Shown here piece after piece: positions 37,574 to 45,297 of a stretch of 64,000 nt of DNA (within the stretch, counting starts at the first letter, position 1; every line of letters starts with the position of its first letter). The notes below the pieces were generated by a model. The model searched no databases. It was not told where the DNA came from and was given only the letters and a program-made list of their open reading frames with translations. The translations under genes were made by a program, and so were the position numbers. This stretch comes from Mucilaginibacter sp. UBA5151. GTDB lineage: Bacteria > Bacteroidota > Bacteroidia > Sphingobacteriales > Sphingobacteriaceae. Location of the stretch: contig DHXR01000012.1 in assembly GCA_002413785.1 (NCBI GenBank), positions 65,912 to 129,911 of the forward strand, given 5' to 3'.

Positions 37574-37955
37574 ACTCAATCGCATACACCATATCGCTAT
37601 AATTTGTTCTGATTATGAAAAATCAAAACATTTTTACAGCGAAATCCTCGGTTTAAAAATACTGCGCGAAGTTTACCGCGGGGAAAGACAATCTTATAAG
37701 CTCGATCTGGAAGTAGGAAGCCAATACCAGATCGAGCTTTTTTCATTTCCCGATCCTCCAACCCGGCCTTCCCGGCCCGAGGCTGCAGGTTTGCGCCATT
37801 TAGCTTTTGAAGTGGATAACGTTGATGAGGCGGCAGCCCATATCAAAGAACACGGTGTTTTTGTTGAGCCAACAAGAATAGATGAATTTACGGGCAAGCG
37901 TTTTACTTTTTTTGCAGACCCTGATGGGTTGCCTATTGAGTTTTATGAGAAATAA
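37566..37955 (+). CDS. VOC-family protein (YaeR/SMU1112c-like)
   Basis: 129 residues from the ATG at 37566, giving the typical M-L-K-L-N-R-I-H-H-I-A-I start; an earlier possible start at 37551 adds five residues. Glyoxalase-type fold: metal-ligand His in I-H-H-I-A-I, F-Y-S-E-I-L-G-L, a Glu in Q-I-E-L-F-S, His in L-R-H-L-A-F-E-V and the final Glu in P-I-E-F-Y. This pattern fits the YaeR/SMU1112c group of lyase-like proteins of unknown substrate. It overlaps hicB by 8 bases. A hairpin terminator follows. Confidence 0.85.
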   Translation: MLKLNRIHHIAIICSDYEKSKHFYSEILGLKILREVYRGERQSYKLDLEVGSQYQIELFSFPDPPTRPSRPEAAGLRHLAFEVDNVDEAAAHIKEHGVFVEPTRIDEFTGKRFTFFADPDGLPIEFYEK

Positions 37956-37967
37956 GCCCCCTCTAAA

Positions 37968-37994
37968 TCTCCCCAGGTAGGGGAGACTTTAAAA
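37968..37994. terminator. Short-palindrome terminator
   Basis: TCTCCCC and GGGGAGA around AGGTA, followed by CTTT. It resembles the inner part of the repeat at 12686-12772 (CTCTCC...GGAGAG words). The remaining 200 bases to the fucosidase hold no gene. Confidence 0.5.
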
Positions 37995-38202
37995 AGCCTT
38001 CTGCGGAAAAATCCTCATCTAATTCCTCCCAATGTATCCATCGGCCTCCACCTTTAATTTCGTAATTATTTATTTGCGTTTGTGTGCCCTTGCAATTTAA
38101 GTTTGTTACAAGGGTAATGTAATTTAATTATTTTATATTAGTGCGATAACCACTGTGCAAAACACGGCCGATTAAGTTTTGCGCTAAAAACCCAATCTAT
38201 CT

Positions 38203-39654
38203 ATGAAAGCGACGAAAGCCATTCTTGTATTATGTTTGACGATCTTTTTGTTGAATATCAGCTTAAAAGCCCAGGAAAAATACCAGGCAACCTGGGAATC
38301 CTTATCAAAATATAAAATACCGGACTGGTTCCGCGATGCGAAGTTTGGGATCTTTATTCACTGGGGTGTGTACTCGGTGCCTGCCTTTGGCTCTGAGTGG
38401 TATCCCCGCCAGATGTACCTGGCGGGCTCTGATGAGTACAAACATCATATTGCAACTTATGGTACACAAAACAAATTTGGTTATAAAGACTTTATCCCGA
38501 TGTTTAAGGCGGAAAAGTTTGACCCGGCGGCATGGGTAGCTTTATTTAAAAAGGCCGGGGCCAAATATGTTGTACCTGTTGCTGAACATCACGACGGTTT
38601 TGCCATGTACAAAACCTCGCTTTCTAAATGGAACGCTTTTGATATGGGGCCGCATCGTGATGTGGTGGGCGAACTTGCCGCCGAAGTAAAAAAACAGGGA
38701 TTGATATTTGGCCTTTCTTCACATCGGATTGAACATTGGTGGTTTTTTAATGGTGGGAAAAGGTTTGATTCGGATGTGCTTGATCCTAAATATAACGATT
38801 ATTATGGCCCTGCCCATAACGAGGATGAAACCATGTCGCCGGAGTACATGAACGACTGGATGATGCGCGATATGGAGCTTGTAAATAATTACCAGCCGCA
38901 GCTGGTTTGGTTCGACTGGTGGATAGAACAGCCTGCGCTTGCTGCTTATAAAAAATCATTCGCCCAATTTTATTATAACAAAGGCCTGGATTGGAACAAG
39001 GGCGTTGTAATTAATTATAAACTCAATGCCTACCCCGATGGCGTTGCGGTGCTCGATCTTGAGCGGGGCAAACTGGGCGATATAAAACCCATAGCATGGC
39101 AAACAGACGATGCCATCGGCAACCAGTCATGGGGATATACAACTGCCAATACATTTAAGGATGCCAGATACGTAGTTACCAACCTCATTGATATAGTAAG
39201 CAAAAACGGCAATTTGTTGTTAAATATCGGCCCAAAATCAGACGGGACCATCACCGGCCAGGAAACACAGGTTTTGTTGGGTACAGGTAAATGGCTTGAT
39301 GTAAACGGAGACGCAATTTATGGCACCAGGCCATGGAAAATATACGGGGAGGGCCCCACAAAATCGGCAAGCGGTTCATTTGCCGACCAAAAAGAACCCT
39401 TTACCTGGCGTGATGTACGTTTTACAACCAAAGGAGATGTGTTATATGTGACGACATTGGGTTTGCCAGATGGGCGGTTAAGTATAAAAGCTTTATCAAC
39501 TAAATCGGGCAATGGTAAAATAATCGAAATTAAAATGCTTGGGAGCAACCAAAAAGTAATTTGGAAACAAAAGGATGATGAATTAATTATTGAGCCGTCA
39601 AAGAATTATTCATCAGAAATCGCTGTAAGTTACGTTTTGGAATTTGTTCATTAG
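38203..39654 (+). CDS. Alpha-L-fucosidase, GH29
   Basis: 483 residues with a signal peptide (hydrophobic core, cleavage near L-K-A/Q-E). GH29 features: W-F-R-D-A-K-F-G-I-F-I-H-W-G-V-Y-S-V-P near residue 45, V-P-V-A-E-H-H-D-G-F-A-M-Y, L-S-S-H-R-I-E-H-W-W, and the catalytic nucleophile Asp in L-V-W-F-D-W-W near 238. The C-terminal beta-sandwich starts near 380. It removes fucose from glycans in the periplasm. No sus genes or other glycosidases are adjacent, so it is not part of an evident polysaccharide-utilisation locus. Confidence 0.92.
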   Translation: MKATKAILVLCLTIFLLNISLKAQEKYQATWESLSKYKIPDWFRDAKFGIFIHWGVYSVPAFGSEWYPRQMYLAGSDEYKHHIATYGTQNKFGYKDFIPMFKAEKFDPAAWVALFKKAGAKYVVPVAEHHDGFAMYKTSLSKWNAFDMGPHRDVVGELAAEVKKQGLIFGLSSHRIEHWWFFNGGKRFDSDVLDPKYNDYYGPAHNEDETMSPEYMNDWMMRDMELVNNYQPQLVWFDWWIEQPALAAYKKSFAQFYYNKGLDWNKGVVINYKLNAYPDGVAVLDLERGKLGDIKPIAWQTDDAIGNQSWGYTTANTFKDARYVVTNLIDIVSKNGNLLLNIGPKSDGTITGQETQVLLGTGKWLDVNGDAIYGTRPWKIYGEGPTKSASGSFADQKEPFTWRDVRFTTKGDVLYVTTLGLPDGRLSIKALSTKSGNGKIIEIKMLGSNQKVIWKQKDDELIIEPSKNYSSEIAVSYVLEFVH

Positions 39655-39708
39655 TACAATTAATTCAGCAAAATCTAAAATCGTAATTCGTAAATCTAAA
39701 ATCGGTAC

Positions 39709-39766
39709 ATGTTTCAATTTAAGCAATTCAGTGTTGACCAAAGCGGATGTGCCATGAAGATCAATG
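39709..39766 (+). pseudogene. Duplicated 5' fragment of the TrmN6 gene
   Basis: About 58 bases nearly identical (some four differences) to the first codons of the intact gene at 40456: both encode M-F-x-F-K-Q-F-S-V-D-Q-S-x-C-A-M-K-I-N. After that the copy loses similarity. It lies on the far side of a toxin-antitoxin pair, which suggests the pair arrived with, or caused, duplication of the gene start. Confidence 0.8.
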
Positions 39767-39779
39767 AAAGACTGAATGT

Positions 39780-40211
39780 CTATAGAGTTTTGTTAGAAAT
39801 GATCTGTAAGAAATCGCGTAAAGTAACAATTTCGGTTGACCCAGTTGTCTGTAAAATAAGTAAGTCCAAATCGCCTGTAATCAGGTAATCAGCATTGCCA
39901 TCAAAAGACAGAGATAGGAGAAAGTTGTCCTTTATATCTCTGCTGCCGGTTAAATTTGCCTTTAATCCGATGATTTCTAATTTAGACATCACCAGGTTCA
40001 TAAATCTCGCTACTTGTTGTGATTTTATAATTTTTTTGAATTTATCACGTCAAATCACCTGCTTATACTCTTTTAAAATTTCATCGCTAAATAAAATAAC
40101 CAGACTTTTATTTGTTAATAATTCATAAAGTACACGGCGTGATTTTTTATTGATAGTGGCGCTTACATACCAATTAGTATCTAAGATAATCCTAATTTTT
40201 TTTACCGGCAT
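39780..40211 (-). pseudogene. PIN-domain toxin gene with internal TGA
   Basis: From ATG at 40211 the frame gives M-P-V-K-K-I-R-I-I-L-D-T-N-W-Y-V-S-A, the classic PIN start with the first catalytic Asp11. It continues through F-S-D-E-I-L-K-E-Y to codon 54, which is TGA (40050-40052). The same frame then continues to the family's end, with D-Y-L-I-T-G-D-L-D-L-L (late catalytic Asps). Apart from the stop it is a full-length RNase toxin of about 143 codons. It overlaps the antitoxin gene by 20 bases. A single base change probably inactivated it; the latter half could still be translated from an internal ATG near 40001. Confidence 0.8.
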
Positions 40212-40398
40212 AGCGTATCGCCCTAACTTCTTTCATAATATCATCTTCACCCAATTCAGAATCTGGTAATGATTTATCAGCTATCTGCCATCTTTCTTCA
40301 AAGGTTTGCATATCAATTTTTTCGGCGACCTCTGCCTGTTCTGATTTTGATAGCATGTTAAATAATTGGAGAACTTTATTAATGCTCACGGTTTCCAT
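40192..40398 (-). CDS. Antitoxin of the PIN toxin
   Basis: 68 residues from the Met of M-E-T-V-S-I-N-K-V-L-Q-L-F (an ATG 27 bases upstream is also possible). Small, helical and acidic at the end, with L-S-K-S-E-Q-A-E-V-A-E-K-I in the middle and a charged tail. This fits the small antitoxin-like proteins that precede PIN-family toxins in Bacteroidota, which usually wrap around the toxin. The downstream toxin overlaps it but is broken by TGA, so this antitoxin may now be an orphan. Confidence 0.65.
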   Translation of the reverse strand: METVSINKVLQLFNMLSKSEQAEVAEKIDMQTFEERWQIADKSLPDSELGEDDIMKEVRAIRYAGKKN

Positions 40399-40455
40399 GG
40401 TAATGTTTCCCTTCATGTTAGTCAAATTTAAGCATTTAATAATAAATTCGCATCA

Positions 40456-41160
40456 ATGTTTGAATTTAAGCAATTCAGTGTTGACCAAAGCGATTGCGCC
40501 ATGAAGATCAATACAGATGGCGTACTGCTTGGTGCTATAACGGAAGCAGATAACCCAGTTGCTATAATAGATATTGGCACCGGCACCGGGGTAATTGCTT
40601 TAATGCTGGCACAAAGATTTACAGAAGCCAAAATTGATGCTGTTGAAATTGACCCGGAAGCCGCAAAAACTGCGGAAAGAAATTTTGAGGCATCACCGTT
40701 TGCTGACAGGCTTAATGTTTATGCCTCGGGATTTGAAAATTATTTTGGTGCATATCCCGACAGGAAATATGACCTGATTGTTTCAAACCCGCCGTTTTAT
40801 GTCAGTTCGCTAAAATCGCCGGGTGCTAAAAAAGCTTTGGCCAAACATACGGATCTTGATTTTTTTGAGGGGTTGATTAAAGATATAGCAGATCATTTAG
40901 CACCTAATGGCTGCTGCTGGCTGGTATTGCCTGTAGCGTTAACTGAAATACTGACCGGACTGGCTGCCAGTCAATCCATCTATCCACAAAAGATCATCAA
41001 CGTGTATTCTTACATCCATTCGGAAGCACATAGAGTAATAATTTGTTTTGGTTTTGCTGAAGTTACAGCACAAATAAGTAAATTCACAATCTACAAGGCA
41101 GCCGGGACTTATTCAGAGGAATATCAAAGGCTGCTGCAACCTTATTTTTTAGCTTTTTGA
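40456..41160 (+). CDS. trmN6: tRNA1(Val) adenine-37 N6-methyltransferase
   Basis: 234 residues. Rossmann methyltransferase: SAM-binding I-D-I-G-T-G-T-G-V-I-A-L near 40, acidic loop V-E-I-D-P-E-A-A, and the amino-methylase motif S-N-P-P-F-Y near 115. The start F-K-Q-F-x-V-x-Q-S-x-C-A-M-K-I-x-T-D-G-V-L-L-G is characteristic of the YfiC/TrmN6 family. It methylates A37 of tRNA-Val in the cytoplasm. Its first 58 bases are duplicated at 39709. Confidence 0.88.
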   Translation: MFEFKQFSVDQSDCAMKINTDGVLLGAITEADNPVAIIDIGTGTGVIALMLAQRFTEAKIDAVEIDPEAAKTAERNFEASPFADRLNVYASGFENYFGAYPDRKYDLIVSNPPFYVSSLKSPGAKKALAKHTDLDFFEGLIKDIADHLAPNGCCWLVLPVALTEILTGLAASQSIYPQKIINVYSYIHSEAHRVIICFGFAEVTAQISKFTIYKAAGTYSEEYQRLLQPYFLAF

Positions 41161-41177
41161 TTCACACAAAATAAAAT

Positions 41178-41342
41178 TTCATTTCGAGTGGTAAAATTTG
41201 GGAAAATTCAAAAGGGAAAATGACACCCGCCGCTATTTTTAGAACATGTAATGGGTACGAGGAGAGAACTATACCCAAGAATTTCCGCCTTGTATAGACA
41301 GTAGGCATGTGTATAGTTTTCTCACTTTGGTCGAAATGACAT
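41178..41342. repeat. Decayed inverted repeat with TTTCGAG/TCGAAATGAC ends
   Basis: CATTTCGAG near the left end and TCGAAATGAC at the right; inside, GAGAACTATAC pairs with GTATAGTTTTCTC. It looks like a worn copy of a 'GTCATTTCGAG...' intergenic repeat. Located between TrmN6 and the phosphoesterase. Confidence 0.5.
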
Positions 41343-41369
41343 AATTTTTTACATTTAGAAAAAATACAA

Positions 41370-41861
41370 TTGGTTAAAATAGGCCTCCTTTCCGACACTC
41401 ACTCTTACCTTGACGATGCAGTGTTTAAACATTTTGAAAACTGCGACGAGATTTGGCATGCCGGTGATTTCGGCAATATTGAAGTAGCCGATAAGCTTGC
41501 AGCGTTTAAACCGCTTAAAGGCGTTTATGGTAATATTGATGGCGCGGATATACGGTTGAGCTACCCCGAAAACTTAAGATTTAATTGTGAAAAGGTGGAT
41601 GTATGGATGACGCATATCGGCGGTTATCCCGGCAAATATAGTCCGCAGGTAAGGGGTGAAATATACACTAAGCCTCCGCAGCTGTTTATATGCGGCCATT
41701 CGCATATTTTGAAGGTTATTTTTGATAAAAAGATAAATTGTTTGCATATAAACCCCGGTGCAGCCGGAAAACAGGGCTGGCAAAAAGTACGTACTTTAAT
41801 TAGATTTTGCATTTCTGATGAAAAAATACAGGATCTGCAAATTATTGAATTGATTAAGTGA
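41370..41861 (+). CDS. YfcE-type metallophosphoesterase
   Basis: 163 residues, start TTG at 41370 in front of V-K-I-G-L-L-S-D-T-H-S. Calcineurin-like motifs: D-T-H (D9, H11), G-D-F near 33 in H-A-G-D-F, G-N-I-D near 54 (as G-N-x-D/H), and the C-terminal C-G-H-S-H-I and H-I-N-P-G-A-A. It matches the short YfcE/MJ0936 family, which hydrolyses simple phosphodiesters in the cytoplasm. Convergent with rnhA; a repeat hairpin separates them. Confidence 0.9.
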   Translation: MVKIGLLSDTHSYLDDAVFKHFENCDEIWHAGDFGNIEVADKLAAFKPLKGVYGNIDGADIRLSYPENLRFNCEKVDVWMTHIGGYPGKYSPQVRGEIYTKPPQLFICGHSHILKVIFDKKINCLHINPGAAGKQGWQKVRTLIRFCISDEKIQDLQIIELIK

Positions 41862-41942
41862 ATTGGTTGATTAAGTGAGTAGTTGATTAAGTTGTTTTTT
41901 GCGCGGGTACCGATAACCACTCATCTAATCAACTTAATAAAC
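41862..41942. terminator. Repeat hairpin between convergent genes
   Basis: Left arm of GTTGATTAAGT words, T6 run, then right arm with CTAATCAACTTAAT; the two are nearly complementary. Same style of degenerate-repeat terminator as at 12123-12205. Confidence 0.6.
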
Positions 41943-42410
41943 CTATTTAACCAATTTAGCCGCTTCCATTTCAAAAACTGAATCAATCAATAAGTTCTTT
42001 TGTTTGGCTGCGGCAACGGCAAGTTCATCGCAGCGTTCGTTTTCGGGGTGGCCGGCGTGGCCGCGTACCCATGTGAATTTTACTTTATGTATTTTGCTGA
42101 TTTCGAGGTAACGCAGCCATAAGTCTTTGTTCTTTTTGCCGGCAAAGCCTTTTTGCAGCCAGCCGTAAACCCATCGTTTTTCAATGGCGTCGATCACATA
42201 TTTAGAATCGGAGAAAATAGTAACTTCCTGGTTTAGGCTTTTTATTGCTTCCAGTCCTTTGATCACTGCAAGCAGTTCCATGCGGTTATTAGTGGTTTTC
42301 CGGAAACCTTCGGAAAGTTCTTTATAATGTTTGCCCGAGCGCAGGATCACCCCGTAACCACCCGGTCCCGGGTTTCCGCTCGATGCGCCGTCTGTAAATA
42401 TTTCGATCAT
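41943..42410 (-). CDS. rnhA: Ribonuclease HI
   Basis: 155 residues. Catalytic residues are in place: D7 in F-T-D-G-A-S-S-G-N-P-G-P-G-G-Y-G, E45 in N-N-R-M-E-L, D67 in F-S-D-S-K-Y-V and the late acidic residue in N-E-R-C-D-E-L-A. It also has the basic-handle-like W-L-Q-K-G-F-A-G-K-K-N-K-D-L-W and V-R-G-H-A-G-H-P-E-N. It removes RNA from RNA-DNA hybrids. Flanked on both sides by degenerate repeat hairpins. Confidence 0.96.
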   Translation of the reverse strand: MIEIFTDGASSGNPGPGGYGVILRSGKHYKELSEGFRKTTNNRMELLAVIKGLEAIKSLNQEVTIFSDSKYVIDAIEKRWVYGWLQKGFAGKKNKDLWLRYLEISKIHKVKFTWVRGHAGHPENERCDELAVAAAKQKNLLIDSVFEMEAAKLVK

Positions 42411-42414
42411 TCTT

Positions 42415-42563
42415 TAGTTCATGGTTGATGGTTCATAGTTCATGGCAGCTACAGTCCCATGGCCCTTGATAAGCGACCAAAAATACGAAAACGTAAGCCA
42501 CCAGCCATAAACAATATCCTAAAAACAAAAAACAGCTATGAACCATTAACTATGAACTATGAA
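42415..42563. repeat. Inverted degenerate repeat (TTCATGGTT / AACCATGAA words)
   Basis: TAGTTCATGGTTGATGGTTC at the left and CTATGAACCATTAACTATG with more copies at the right, complementary to each other. Related words stand at 3830-3860 and 18620-18640. Probably an intergenic terminator-like element between copA and rnhA. Confidence 0.6.
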
Positions 42564-44654
42564 CTAATCCAGCCTCTTCATCTTCAGGCGCAATGAATTC
42601 CCTATTACAACAATATCCGAAAAAGCCATCGCGAAAGCGCCGACCATCGGGTTTAAAAAGCCCAGCGCGGCAATAGGTATGGCAACAATATTATAGGCAA
42701 AGGCCCAGAAAAGGTTTTGTTTGATGGTGATCAGCGTATGTTTGCTGATCTGTAAAAACTTAATAACCGAATGCAGATCGGTGTTCAGCAATACCACCCT
42801 GGCCGACTGTATAGCAACCTGGCTGGCATCATTCATGGAAACGCCCACATCGGCCTGTGTAAGGGCGGGGGCGTCGTTAATGCCGTCGCCTATCATAATG
42901 GTTTTGCCTTTTTGTTTGTAGATGTCTATAACGGTGAGCTTTTCATCCGGCAATTTTTCAGAATGTACATCCTCAATCCCTACCAGTTTCGCAACTTTTA
43001 AGCACCTTGTATTTTTATCGCCGCTTAACAACACAGGGACAATGTTCATTTTCTTTAGCTGTGCGATCAGCGTTGCCGCCTCCTGTTTTACTTCATCGTC
43101 AACAGCTATTTGTGCCATTAGTTGCTGGTTTTTGTAAAGCGATAAGTTGAAATCATCCTCAATCTTTGATTTACCTGTACCGAGGAAATAATGGTTTCCG
43201 TCAACGTCTTCAGCGCGCATGCCAAGTCCTTTTTCTTCTTTGGCAGCTTTTAGGATCAGTTTTGTTTGCGGTAAAGCCTTTAACCCGCTTACCAGCGATT
43301 GGGCAATAGGGTGGTTCGACCGTTCTTCAATAGCCACAATAACGCCCCTGATGACCTCCAGGTCTACACCACCCGCTGCTTTGATGTCGTTGATGCGAAA
43401 TTTACCGGTAGTTAGTGTCCCTGTTTTATCAAAAACTACGAATTTGGTATGCGCGACGGCCTCGATAGTATCGCCGCCTTTTATCAGGATTCCGTTTTTG
43501 GCGGCGCGGCCAAGGCCTACCATTACAGCGGTCGGGGTGGCCAGGCCCATGGCACAGGGGCATGAGATCACCAATACGGCAATAGCATTCATTAGTGCAA
43601 CCTGCATTGTTGTATGTGCAGCTAACCAGGTGATCACGAATGTTAACAGTGCAATCAGTATCACCACCGGAACAAATATGGCAGCTACTTTATCGCCTAA
43701 TTTTTGAACCGGAGGTTTAGCGGCCTGCGCTTTTTTCATCAGTTCGATGATCTGTGCCAAAACCGTATTTGAACCCACTTTAGTGGCTATCATCCTGATA
43801 TTACCATGCTGTACGATGGTGCCGCCGATTACTTTGTCATATTTTTCTTTTTCAACCGGGACACTTTCACCGGTGAGCATGGCTTCATCAACTGAAGCAT
43901 TACCCGAAAGTACCTCACCGTCAACAGGGATCTTATCGCCCTGGTTTACTAAAAGCGTATCGCCGGGACGTACTTCCTTCGCGCTGATCATCTCTACAGT
44001 GCCGTTAACTACCCGGTTAGCATTTACCTGCTGTATTTTTACCAAGTCCTTTACAGCAGATGTGGTTTGGGTGACTGATCTTTTTTCCAGCACATTGCCC
44101 AGCAATACCAGCGTAATTATAGTTGCGCTGGTTTCGTAAAACTGGTAATGTTCGCCCAGGTTTTCGATGGTGCCAACCAGGCTGTAAACAAAAGCAGCCG
44201 TTGAACCCACAAATATCAGTACATCCATATTCGGCACACCGCCTTTTATTGAGCCAATGGCGCTTTTCCCAAAATGAATGCAGCCCACCGCAAAAACAGG
44301 AAGGCATAACAGCAATTGCACTAAAGGCAAGTGCAAAAAATGCCAGGGCAAAACCATGTGCAGCAGCAGAGGGGCGGTTAACAAGGCGCAGAATACGAAC
44401 ATATTCTCCACTTTTTCATAAAATGGGGTAACCTGCGTTGCGGGGTCGTCTATTACTTTGTAGCCTAAACTTTCAATACTTTTTTTTATATCGTCGAGCT
44501 CCGCGCCATTGTTGTTTGAAAACTTGACTTCTTCGCTGGCAAAATCAACAAATATGTTTTTTAAGCCTTTTTTCTCTAATAATTTATGTATCGACAGGGC
44601 GCAATTATTACAATGCATCCCTGTAACATTTAATTCAACCAATTGCTCTGCCAT
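42564..44654 (-). CDS. copA: Copper-exporting P1B-type ATPase
   Basis: 696 residues from the ATG at 44654 (M-A-E-Q-L-V-E-L-N-V-T-G-M-H-C); a possible start at 44756 would add 34 odd residues. One HMA domain with G-M-H-C-N-N-C (C15, C18). About eight membrane helices, the C-P-C metal site in helix 6 (near 365), phosphorylation D-K-T-G-T-L-T near 408, an S-N-H-P-I-A nucleotide-binding motif and G-D-G-I-N-D-A-P-A-L. It pumps Cu(I) out of the cytoplasm. A TACTTTTG box ends four bases before the ATG and is part of GTACTTTTGTAC, which may also be a regulator site. Confidence 0.95.
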   Translation of the reverse strand: MAEQLVELNVTGMHCNNCALSIHKLLEKKGLKNIFVDFASEEVKFSNNNGAELDDIKKSIESLGYKVIDDPATQVTPFYEKVENMFVFCALLTAPLLLHMVLPWHFLHLPLVQLLLCLPVFAVGCIHFGKSAIGSIKGGVPNMDVLIFVGSTAAFVYSLVGTIENLGEHYQFYETSATIITLVLLGNVLEKRSVTQTTSAVKDLVKIQQVNANRVVNGTVEMISAKEVRPGDTLLVNQGDKIPVDGEVLSGNASVDEAMLTGESVPVEKEKYDKVIGGTIVQHGNIRMIATKVGSNTVLAQIIELMKKAQAAKPPVQKLGDKVAAIFVPVVILIALLTFVITWLAAHTTMQVALMNAIAVLVISCPCAMGLATPTAVMVGLGRAAKNGILIKGGDTIEAVAHTKFVVFDKTGTLTTGKFRINDIKAAGGVDLEVIRGVIVAIEERSNHPIAQSLVSGLKALPQTKLILKAAKEEKGLGMRAEDVDGNHYFLGTGKSKIEDDFNLSLYKNQQLMAQIAVDDEVKQEAATLIAQLKKMNIVPVLLSGDKNTRCLKVAKLVGIEDVHSEKLPDEKLTVIDIYKQKGKTIMIGDGINDAPALTQADVGVSMNDASQVAIQSARVVLLNTDLHSVIKFLQISKHTLITIKQNLFWAFAYNIVAIPIAALGFLNPMVGAFAMAFSDIVVIGNSLRLKMKRLD

Positions 44655-44730
44655 AGTACAAAAGTACCTAATTGTTAGGGGTTTTAGTAAGCAATTGAGT
44701 AAGATGATTGTAATTTTAGTGGTTAATAGG

Positions 44731-44868
44731 AGTTGTAATAGTTGTAAGGGTTGCAAAAGTTACAAGGCGATTACAAGGGTAAATTCACGATGAGTAGCCT
44801 CTCCAAAAATCCATTGCAATTTGCTATAACACTTACAACTATTACAACCTTTACAACATATTACAACC
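44731..44868. repeat. Inverted block of TTGTAATAGTTGTAAG words
   Basis: GTTGTAATAGTTGTAAG on the left is matched by CTTACAACTATTACAAC on the right, with looser copies of the same words around both. Between the divergent copA and tRNA-His. Confidence 0.6.
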
Positions 44869-44883
44869 AAAACAAAAAAAGAC

Positions 44884-44914
44884 TTTGGAAATCGGCGGGA
44901 GATTCCTATTTTTG
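44884..44914 (+). promoter_or_regulatory. tRNA-His promoter
   Basis: TTTG (44884-44887), 19 bases, then TATTTTTG (44907-44914): a full match to the Bacteroidota primary-sigma consensus. Transcription would begin near 44921, a few bases before the tRNA. Confidence 0.75.
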
Positions 44915-44928
44915 TACTCTCCAAAACG

Positions 44929-45005
44929 GTAGATGTAGCTCAGTTGGTTAGAGCATCGGTTTGTGGTACCGAGGGTCGTGGGTTCGAGCCCCATCATTTA
45001 CCCCA
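44929..45005 (+). tRNA. tRNA-His (GTG)
   Basis: A full cloverleaf can be drawn: acceptor GTAGATG / CATTTAC, D loop AGCTCAGTTGGTTAGAGC, anticodon arm TCGGT-TTGTGGT-ACCGA with anticodon GTG, T arm with GGTTCGAGCC. A G at 44928 (position -1) opposite C73 is the tRNA-His identity element. CCA is encoded (45003-45005). Confidence 0.97.
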
Positions 45006-45016
45006 CAAGATTAATT

Positions 45017-45052
45017 AAACTTACGAAGTTTTTAAAACTTCGTAAGTTTTTT
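45017..45052 (+). terminator. Palindromic terminator of tRNA-His, ACTTACGAAGTTTT family
   Basis: A 16-base arm (45017-45032) and its exact complement (45034-45049) around one T, ending in a T run. It shares the ACTTACGAAGTTTT core with the terminator at 18576-18606. Confidence 0.85.
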
Positions 45053-45071
45053 CAGTTTATTAAAGAAAGCA

Positions 45072-45269
45072 ATGGCAAGTCTCATCATACAAAGCGACAA
45101 TTCGGATAATCTGGAATTAATTGCAAAACTTGCACAGAAATTGGGTATTCATGTGAACAGTGTTACCGAAGAACAATCCGAAGATTTGGCTATTGGCACA
45201 ATTATGTTTAATGCTAAAACAGGAAAATCTGTAAGTCCTGACTCGATTATGAAGAAGCTTCGTAAATAA
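45072..45269 (+). CDS. Small antitoxin-like protein
   Basis: 65 residues: M-A-S-L-I-I-Q-S-D-N-S, a helix N-L-E-L-I-A-K-L-A-Q-K-L-G-I, an acidic middle and a basic end S-I-M-K-K-L-R-K. The layout resembles small antitoxins that begin with a short strand and helix (compare the gene at 49389). Its stop overlaps an ATG by one base (TAATG), the usual coupling with a toxin gene, but the next gene is only a remnant (see 45269-45297). It may be an orphan. The family is not recognised with certainty. Confidence 0.5.
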   Translation: MASLIIQSDNSDNLELIAKLAQKLGIHVNSVTEEQSEDLAIGTIMFNAKTGKSVSPDSIMKKLRK

Positions 45270-45297
45270 TGGAAATCATATTTGATCGGTCTGTTTA
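45269..45297 (+). pseudogene. Stub of a RelE-like toxin gene
   Basis: ATG at 45269 is coupled to the preceding stop and starts M-E-I-I-F-D-R-S-V-Y, like RelE/ParE-type toxins (M-E-I-x-F-x-x-S). After about ten codons the sequence is the antisense of the adjacent VOC gene, whose stop codon lies at 45295-45297. The rest of the toxin appears to have been deleted. Short, so tentative. Confidence 0.4.

Noticed and set aside
44929..45005. tRNA-His as an integration site (attL) for the downstream defence genes
   Set aside because: I found no second copy of the tRNA 3' end up to 49836 and no integrase gene.
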